In this document: one piece after another, positions 56,773 through 64,000 of the stretch
Numbering within the stretch: the first letter of the stretch is position 1
How the letters are laid out: each line of letters opens with the position of its first letter
NCBI GenBank assembly: GCA_019802505.1
Contig: JAFMOC010000226.1
Span: 145,001-209,000, forward strand
Direction of reading: 5' to 3'
Source: Corydoras sp. C115
Lineage: Eukaryota > Chordata > Actinopteri > Siluriformes > Callichthyidae
Length of the DNA stretch: 64,000 nucleotides
Position numbers and translations under genes: made by a program
The notes under the pieces: generated by a model
Database searches by the model: none
The model's input: the letters and a program-made list of their open reading frames with translations, nothing else
Told to the model about the DNA's origin: nothing

Positions 56773-57637
56773 TTAAAGATTTTAAAGAGAAAATAAGAGA
56801 CATGTATTTATTTTAGAATAAGTATTTTTAGGTGACGGAGAATCAGCCTTTCCGATTCTTGTGCTTTTATTGCTGAGATCGAAACCCGAACCCTCAGCGG
56901 TGTCGGGGGGTAAAAGTGCAACGTGGTGCGTTACAGTAATCTACCCTCATGCAGAGTGCGGTGGTGTAATTCATTCATAACGTTACTTATTTATCATGTG
57001 ATAATGAAATATAGATGTATAGACGCCATCTGTTTGATTTTCTTCACTAAATAAACCAAACGTAACGTGATGATGATGCCCAGGCCTTCAGGGCAGACGT
57101 TGGTGTAAACAACACCGTTAGAATAATCAAATTAAACCTGTATCTTGGTGATGAGCCAAAAAAAATACCCCATAAGGCAATGCATGCTGGGATCATCATG
57201 ATGTGCAGACTGTGTGCCAGGTTTGGACTCAACGCCGATAGACTTTATGGTTTAAAGAAGGATTTATTTTAAAGTAGAATCTCAGCTATGAATCTAATCT
57301 TTTTCATCCACTCACTCATGACTTCACATCACCGTCTCAGAGACACCCAGACCGCCGGACGATTCTCCATTTGTTTGATTTGGGTTTTCACAGGAAATGA
57401 AATCACGACCCCGTCACGCTGGATTCACGAAAAAAATCCAGATCCGTTCAGCGCTGCGGGCTCGCGGATACAGCTGCTTAAATTACACAGAACTCTGCTT
57501 TTAAAAGATCTCAGCATCCTCACTGCTGTCACCTCCGCTTTGCCTGCTTTAAACATTCAGAGGCGCATTTTCAATAGAGATCGCAATTTTTCAGAGAAAG
57601 AAGCTGATGAACTGAAATAAGAGGTAAAATGAGGGGG
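56773..57637 (+). other. Unique intron sequence
   Basis: No repeat recognised. A 110-codon open frame at 57,288-57,620 has no familiar motif and no supporting splice sites. Confidence 0.45.
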
Positions 57638-57990
57638 GGGGGGTGATGTTTCGGGTGATGGGCAGATACACCCAGGACAGGATGCCAATCTATCACTGGA
57701 CACACACTCACTCACACAGACACACTCTATATGGGGCAATTTGGAGAATTCAGTTGACCTTGATCCATGTTTTTGGACTGTGGGAGGAAACCAGAGAACC
57801 CGGAGGAAACCCACATGGACACGGGGAGAACATGGAAACTCCACCCAGATTGGGATTCAAACCAGGAAGCCTCAGTGCTGAGAGGAGAACATGCCAACCA
57901 CTAAGCCACCGTGCTTCCCTCTATATCCATCCATTATCTTCAGCTTTATCCTCTACTAGGGGGGTGGGAGTTTTGGGTGGTGGGCAGACA
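57638..57990 (-). mobile_element. SINE copy plus adjoining tail fragment
   Basis: Reverse-strand copy at 57,638-57,918 ('ccaccgtgcttccc'), followed at 57,925-57,990 by a second copy's (ATCC)n tail and 'gctttatcctctactagg'. Confidence 0.83.
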
Positions 57991-58150
57991 ATCAATCGGA
58001 GGTGTTTTTCTTAAAAATTTGGTTTATACCAAAAGTCGTCATAGAAACCTTTTTTTAATTCCTGCAAACAGAAGATGAGTTTGTTACATGAAAGACTTTT
58101 ATTATGTAATTATTCATTAATCTAATTCTGTTGCTGTTTTAATCAAACAG

Positions 58151-58807
58151 GCTGAATGGTTGTGTTTGGACTGCCAGACAGGAAGAGCTCTGTCAGGTCA
58201 ACTAGTGGACACGGAAAATGTCCCCAGTCCGTCTCCTGTGTCAGGAGCCGAGTCTTCGAGTTTATCCAAAGCTCAGCAGGTGACGGCTCCAGAAAACCAT
58301 CTGAGCATGGGGGGCAACCATGTCTCTGCTGTTTCCAAACCCGTAACTGAAGATCAATCAGTTCCAGCAAAGATGTTCCAACGTCCCTCAGCTGATTCTG
58401 CTCAGGCTGAAGATGGACGGCCTGGCGACGTTGTCCTGAAAATTCCACAAGAGGAAAAACCAATGCAAGGTGAACCTTCAGGACCAACCTCTCCAGCAGC
58501 TCCACCCACATCTATCAAAGATAATAACGTGGTACCAGATGGAGCACCTTTGGTTTCCCCGAAGCCTGATCTTGCGGCTGAAGACACTGTGGAGATCACG
58601 ATGGTTGAGGATCAGCCGGAGTTAAAGCAGGATGTTGTTCCACCAGCACCAAAAACCAAAGATCAATCGCCAGAAGGTTTGAACCCTCAGAAAGCAGGGC
58701 AGCCTTTTGGAGATGCTCTGAACCCCCCACAAGAAGCACAGACAGGAGGTACCATCTCTGTGGAAATGCAACCTGAAATGGTGGAGACCTTCACAGAACC
58801 TTATGAG
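58151..58807 (+). CDS. pclo: piccolo zinc-finger exon 16 (closing half-finger 15)
   Basis: Acceptor TTAATCAAACAG, donor GTGAAG; 219 codons, phase 0/0. It opens A-E-W-L-C-L-D-C-Q-T-G-R-A-L-S-G-Q-L, matching mammalian Piccolo after its last finger (WLCLNCQTQRAISGQL). The rest is acidic/Pro-rich (many E, P, Q). There are no SGKVLGFG or CPLC elements, so the array ends here. Confidence 0.94.
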
Positions 58808-58916
58808 GTGAAGTATACTTAAATATATAAATGTAATGTGATCATTCTATTTGTATATAACATCTATATAGAATTTGTTGTAGTGTATTTAAAATAGAAT
58901 AATATTTCGTTCACAG

Positions 58917-61900
58917 GTTCAGAAACTGGCTAAACAATCTGAGTTTACAAGAGAACGTCAACGTCAAGAAGATGGAGTTCAAATAGAGAACATGCCTTCA
59001 TATCAGCCTGGGCTTCTGCCTGCTTTACAACCAACAAGATGTGAGACAGACAGTTTAAAGGTGACCCATCAGAAAGACCAAGTTGGACACGAGGCGTTGA
59101 CGATTTCACCCGAATCGTACAGTTCGGCCGAAGAGGAGCTCAAGGAGATTCAAAGGGCTGTGGAATGTTCTCTGAAGGAAACTGCAGCGGACTTGGACCA
59201 CATCAAAGCATCGATTATTGCCAGACAGTACCGTGGTTCCATCGATAACACCAACGAAGGAGACCCATCGCCCGTCCTAAAGAGAATAAGGAACCTGAAT
59301 GCTGAGTCTTCAAGCAGCGACGAGTCTAAAGGGGTCAGTCCAGAGTCTGTGGACGATGATTACATCCGTACACAGCTACGGAACATGAGTTCGGATCAAC
59401 AAGTTGAGATCAGAATACAGGAGTCCGACGAAGCAGAACGTTCTAAACAGAAGACCAAAGGAGACGGAGGACATGGTATGGAGCAGGACTTTCTCTCAGC
59501 GCAGCATGTTAGCTTCAGCCATAATACTGACGAGGAGAGCATCACTGAAAATTCCGAAGACAGGTCCAGAGATGATGGGTCCTCCAGTGTGCGAGTATTT
59601 CACATGGCGGCAGGGACGGCGTCCCCTACGTCGTTGTCTTCGTTTGAGGAAGAAAGCGACAGTAGTCCGGATCACAAGAAAGAAGGCGGGGAGGGCAAAC
59701 ATCAGAGGAAAGTGAAACATAGACAAGGTCAACCTCATCAATCAATACAGGGCTCGTCCGAGGAGGAGGAGCTGCTGAAGGAGGGGGAGCAACAGGAGCG
59801 ACAAGGTGAAACCCCCCAGCAACCGTCCAAGAAGACTTCAAGAAAGGCCAAGAAGGATCATGAAGATGTACACTGCAGATTAGACAAACCCGAGTCGGCG
59901 TTCCCTCTGAAAGAGGCCACATCGGAATCTGAGGACTTACTGCAGGTTTCGGTCATGAAGACCTACGAGTCTCTTTCGTTCTCAGATCTGTTCGAGTCAG
60001 AACAGGAAGATGCTGTCGGCCACCAACCGATGGCGCCATCTTCTGCGGAGGACCTTCTACATGGCGTTGGGCAGAAACCATTGAAGAGTGCTGAGGAGAC
60101 GTATGAAGAAATGATGCTGAAGGCACGAGGCTTCAGTGACGGGAGACGAAAAATCACACCACCTGACATCGAGCCTCTTTACGGCGGGATGCTGATTGAG
60201 GACTATGCCTATGAGACCTTAGTGGAAGGACCGGCGCAGGCTATGGCGGCTGGTGATGCTTCTGAGGATGATTATTTGACGAGTGTGTTTGTCCATGACA
60301 CCATGAGAACCCTTCGGACACCGGACGAGGTCTATGAGGAAATGCAGAAGAAGAGAGAACTTTTGCTGATGGCTCGAACCCAAGAAGAGCCGTTAAGCCG
60401 ACTGAAGGGTGTTGCTGCAGGGTCTGACACCGATACTTGCTATGTGACGATATCAGAACCCGAGGAGATCCAAACACAAAAAGATGCTGAGAGCCAATTG
60501 ACTCAAGAGTCTGAATCAAAAGGAACCACTCCTACACACTCCAGTCCTTTATCCCCATTGTCCCCTTTGTCTCCTTTGTCCGAGCCTTTGAACGATTCCT
60601 CTGAGGTCATAGTCATTCCCTCGAGTGGTGAAGAGGATAACGTTGGTGATGAACATCTGAATGAACCTACTGTTTGTGCGATGGAGCCTTATTCTGACAG
60701 GATCACACCTCATGAAGATGAATCTGCTAAGAGAACCCTTCGTCCCATTCCCGACCTGAAAATCACACAGTGTTCCTCTGGTGAGGAAGAGCCTGACGAG
60801 GAAGACGGAACTATACAAGAGCGTGAACTTCCAGGGTCAACTGATGACACCAACGACCCAGTGGGTCAGGTTGCTCTATCTTCTGAACAGCCTGGAGAAC
60901 CTGAGCCCATATCGGTCGTGTGTGAGGTTCCTTTGTCAAAACCAGCTGTAGGAAATGTTCTGTCGGACTTGTCCGAGTCTCCAACGGAACGTTCGTCTTT
61001 TCCACCATCAGGTCCGGAAAGTATGATTCCCAAAGTGCCGAGTGTTGCTGAATGTTCAGAGAGTTTTGCTTCTGACTCTGCAGTGATGATATCTTTCACT
61101 GAAGTCGAATCAAGTCCAGTTCCACAGTTCTCAAAGGAAACCACGGACCCTGTTCCAGAGTCTCCTCAAGAATCCGAATGTTCCGCTGAGGAACCGATGG
61201 AAATAGTAACCAGTGGTCAAACTGCACCTGAGGTGTCTGCTAGTAAACCACCACTATCTCCAAAGCCAGTACTGATCTCCGCCAAAGCAGAACCACAATC
61301 AGGCGTTCCAGATCTTAAACCAGCCGGTACCTCCGTGCCTCCCTCAGAGTCAACTATTATAACAATACCAGATGTATATTCATTTTCACAGTCCACATAT
61401 TCAAACTCACTAATAGGGCAAAGTACAGTATGTGAAACCATTGTGAAAAGTACATCATCATCGTCATCATCATCATCATCATCGTCATCATACAGCATCA
61501 CCGAATATGAGCAAACTACCGACAAGTCAAGTCCTGCTGAGAAACCAACTACCGGTTCCACAATTTCCACAACTCCACGTCTAACTTCAGAAAAACCAGA
61601 CGTTCTGGTTCAGTTGTCGAGTCTTGGGTCATCGATGCCGATCTCGTTGGCATTGGGAACTGTTCCCGTCGTCGTGGAAATGCTGACCGAGCAGCATCCT
61701 GTTCCTCCTGCACCTACAGGACAGGTTTTAGGGTATGCTGCTCAATCAGGCCTTCCAGTGGCAGAACAAGAACCTATTTCTGAGCCTGGTTCAGTGTCAG
61801 GAACTCATGGGACCCAGTCTTTCCCATGTCCACTTATTTCTGAAGACATAAAATCAACAGATCCATATATTTCACCTACCATACCCACAGATGAGGAGAT

Positions 61901-64000
61901 TCTGAGTCCAGCTACATGTTTTGTTGATATCCCAGTTCCGGTTCTGGAAGCTGCAATGGACGTCCAGTCAACGCTTGTTGCAGTGTCTCCCATGTCCTTC
62001 TCATCTTTAGAGAATGATACGGCGGATTCTCCCACCATCGCCGTGTTTGGGACTTTATCTTCTCAGCATATTCAATCAGTAATCGAAGAAGAACTGAAGC
62101 AAGCTGCTGGAGAATTTCCACCTTATGACATCACAATGATGACATCACAATCTCAGGCCGAGGCTCCTGTAGTGCTGGCGGCGCAGCAGAGTGATCCCTT
62201 CATCATTTTGCCAACCGCAATGTCCAGGCAGCCGGTTCCAGAAAGTGCATCCTCTTTCCTCCCCTCTCATAATGTCCCACTGATGGGACATGCACCTCAG
62301 GCTGCTACTGAAATAACTGCTGTGTCATCGAAATCTGGACCCGTTACCCGAGAAAGAGCCGAGAGGCCGGTAATTGAGTTTCCACCACCACCCACATTTT
62401 CGCCACCAGCTCTGCCGACGGAGTGTTCACCTCAGCCATGGACTGACCACCAGGCAGTTCTAATCCCCACAGGCTTCACAGAATCTCCTGCATCTACGGT
62501 TGGCCAGGCTTCTTTTATTTCGGCGAAACCTACTACTCCCCAAATGCATAAGTGCCCACCCCCAGTTCCACCCAAACCGATGTGCAAACCAGGCGGTATG
62601 GTGTTTCACAGATCGAGAGAGAGTTTACACCAATCAGGGTTCTCCGAACCAGTGACTGCTCATACTGGGCGGGCTGCAACTTTACCCAGAACGAAAGAAC
62701 CTCCCAAAGTCCTTTCGCTGTCTTTGACCGCCCCAACTGACAGTAAGCACAGTGTTTCATCACCGAAATCTCCATTATCACCAAGATTTGCCAAGACACT
62801 TGAGACCTATGTGGTGATAACATTGCCATCAGAACCTGGATCACCTGTGGAAGGCATCACAACCCAAGCTCCCACACGTAGATCATCTCTTCCAAGCACC
62901 AGACAACATGCTCCTACTAGTTCGCCAACGGTGTCCGTTCCTGTGGCCGTGAGTTCGGCATCCACCATATATACCCCACCATATGCTCCATCAGCCCCAG
63001 TTGTGGTGGCGCCAATGATTCCAGTGAAAAGTTCATGTCCACCAGTAGAACGCCCAACGGAGACCCTGACTCACACGGACTCCGCTGTGATTACAGTAAG
63101 CGACATGCCCCCGCCATTGCACTTTGCATCAGTTCCCTCAAGCGTGGTTTCCATGACATCTCTAATGTCGTCCGTCTCAGCGTTTGCACCTCAAAAAGAA
63201 CTGATTGGTTCTTCAGTTTACAGTGAAAGCACGCAGAGCTCTACACCTGCAGCAGCAGTTTCTGATTTAATAATGATTTCACCACATAGATCAATTAAAG
63301 AATCAGCCGTGATGTCATCAGCTCCCACTATAGACTTCAAAACAAATGTTGTATCATCAGGGATTCCATATCCGACTCTGTGCGCCAGTAATGCTGCGGC
63401 ACCACCAACCCTGTTACCCGAGTCAGTGGTAGAACCATCACTGGTGAAACCATCGGCCGTTACGCCAAATGGTACTGCAATCTCATACGAGGGACGGAGA
63501 GTTTCTGTTGACATGGAGCCCAGTCGTGAAAACCAATTATTTCAATTTCAAATGGTTTCTCCGGCTTCTGCATCAATCGCTCAACCCAGAGCAGCCACGG
63601 AGAACACGCAAGGGCTACAAATGGAGCAAATACTACCTGTGTCATGTCTAAATGCCAATGTCACATCACATGATCACATGCAACAGCATCGGCTATTAAA
63701 TAATTTGCAAGAGGTTGCAGCAGTGCGTTTTCCAGCAGACGTACGAACTTCACCTGCACCATTTACAAAACCAGAACCGCAAAGAAGTGATGATGTCATC
63801 TTCAGTGCAAGCCAAGTGCTCCCTGCGGTCACAACCAAACCTTTTATGATGCCAAGTCTTGTGGCACAAGTCGTCACAACTGAAGTCCAGAGAACTACAA
63901 CCGTGTCCGTCGTCCAGGACGGTATACCCATTGAGATTTTGTCGGAACCATCGGGCGTGGCGGTCAGAATCCAACCAGAAAAGGCGGCGAAGGCCAAACC
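58917..64000 (+). CDS. pclo: piccolo large central exon (partial, runs off window)
   Basis: Acceptor TTCGTTCACAG at 58,906-58,916. The frame is open to the window end (1,694 codons, phase 0 start). Landmarks: AEEELKEIQRAVECSLKETA near residue 73; SLSSFEEESDSSPDHKK and SSEEEELLKEGEQ at about 238-290 (mammalian SSEEEELREEEELL region, much diverged); SAEETYEEMMLK near 390; LYGGMLIEDYAYETLVEG near 420; DEVYEEMQKKRELLLMA near 475; PIPDLKITQCSSGEEE near 610; a poly-Ser run near 850; CPPPVPPKP near 1,213; RFAKTLETYVVITLPSEPG near 1,290. The rest is Ser/Thr/Pro-rich and probably disordered. All these appear in the same order in mammalian Piccolo. The coiled coils, PDZ and C2 domains should follow beyond the edge. 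Confidence 0.93.

Larger units (their letters stand above)
27528..64000 (+). other. pclo: piccolo gene, 5' part with expanded zinc-finger array
   Basis: Presynaptic cytomatrix protein of the active zone; its Cys8 fingers bind the prenylated Rab acceptor PRA1 and, with Bassoon's, the E3 ligase Siah1 in mammals. Evidence for Piccolo rather than Bassoon: NPLSAMSTAVNKFSLFG in the first big exon (mammalian NALSAVSSVVNKFNPF), the final finger ending CQTGRALSGQL, and in the large exon LYGGMLIEDY, PPPVPPKP and TYVVITLPSEPG. The zinc-finger exon has been multiplied so that 15 fingers are encoded. Which teleost paralogue (a or b) this is cannot be told. The PDZ and C2 domains lie beyond the window. Confidence 0.93.

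Noticed and set aside
57288..57620. 110-codon plus-strand frame as a piccolo exon
   Set aside because: No acceptor/donor in matching phase and no similarity to Piccolo; the finger of exon 15 is correctly closed by 58,151.
30299..58807. Bassoon (bsn) instead of piccolo
   Set aside because: Both have these fingers, but NPLSAMSTAVNKF, the closing RALSGQL and LYGGMLIEDY / TYVVITLPSEPG of the large exon are Piccolo wording, and the upstream neighbour is sema3e.

Overview
The window is genomic DNA from a ray-finned fish. The genes are split into exons, introns and intergenic DNA are packed with a tRNA-derived SINE and with (CA)n, (TA)n and (TAA)n microsatellites, and a second tRNA-SINE type (14.94-15.14 kb) looks like elements I associate with otophysan fishes such as catfishes and characins. 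The exact species cannot be read from the sequence.

Two genes lie head to tail on the plus strand. From the left edge to 12,590 are the last 13 coding exons of a class-3 semaphorin, best matched to sema3e (rest of the Sema domain, PSI, furin-type RFRR site, Ig domain, basic tail, stop). From about 27.5 kb (or 30.3 kb) to beyond the right edge is the 5' part of piccolo (pclo), the giant presynaptic active-zone scaffold. SEMA3E directly upstream of PCLO on the same strand is also the mammalian arrangement, which supports both names.

The outstanding feature is the piccolo zinc-finger region (30,299-58,807). Mammalian Piccolo has two Cys8 zinc fingers separated by one spacer. Here 16 consecutive exons, all multiples of three with phase-0 borders, encode 15 zinc fingers and 14 copies of the spacer. 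Each finger is split by an intron: the first six cysteines end one exon and the last Cys-x2-Cys pair opens the next. Any upstream exon can therefore complete its finger with any downstream exon, so duplication or skipping of whole exons keeps both frame and fold. The spacer copies share a GFFGFG / RSRSPSPQP / SGKVLGFGSS / SASNLISSAVQDEP / TPPSSRKGS signature. Copies 4 and 5 are nearly the same and look recent. After the array, one very long exon (58,917 to the window end) encodes the central Piccolo region.

Regions: 1-12,590 sema3e exons with SINE-filled introns and a 12-bp minisatellite of short palindromes (6.14-6.70 kb); 12.6-27.3 kb intergenic, with a GC-rich promoter-like island at 20.9-21.4 kb, a triplicated 121-bp unit (19.2-20.0 kb) and a 10-bp minisatellite (23.9-24.6 kb); 27.3-27.7 kb a CpG-rich island with an NRF1-like site and a candidate first coding exon; 27.6-30.3 kb first intron; 30.3-58.8 kb zinc-finger array; 58.9-64.0 kb large piccolo exon. 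About 39 SINE copies, in both orientations and several with 10-14 bp target-site duplications, cover roughly a fifth of the window.
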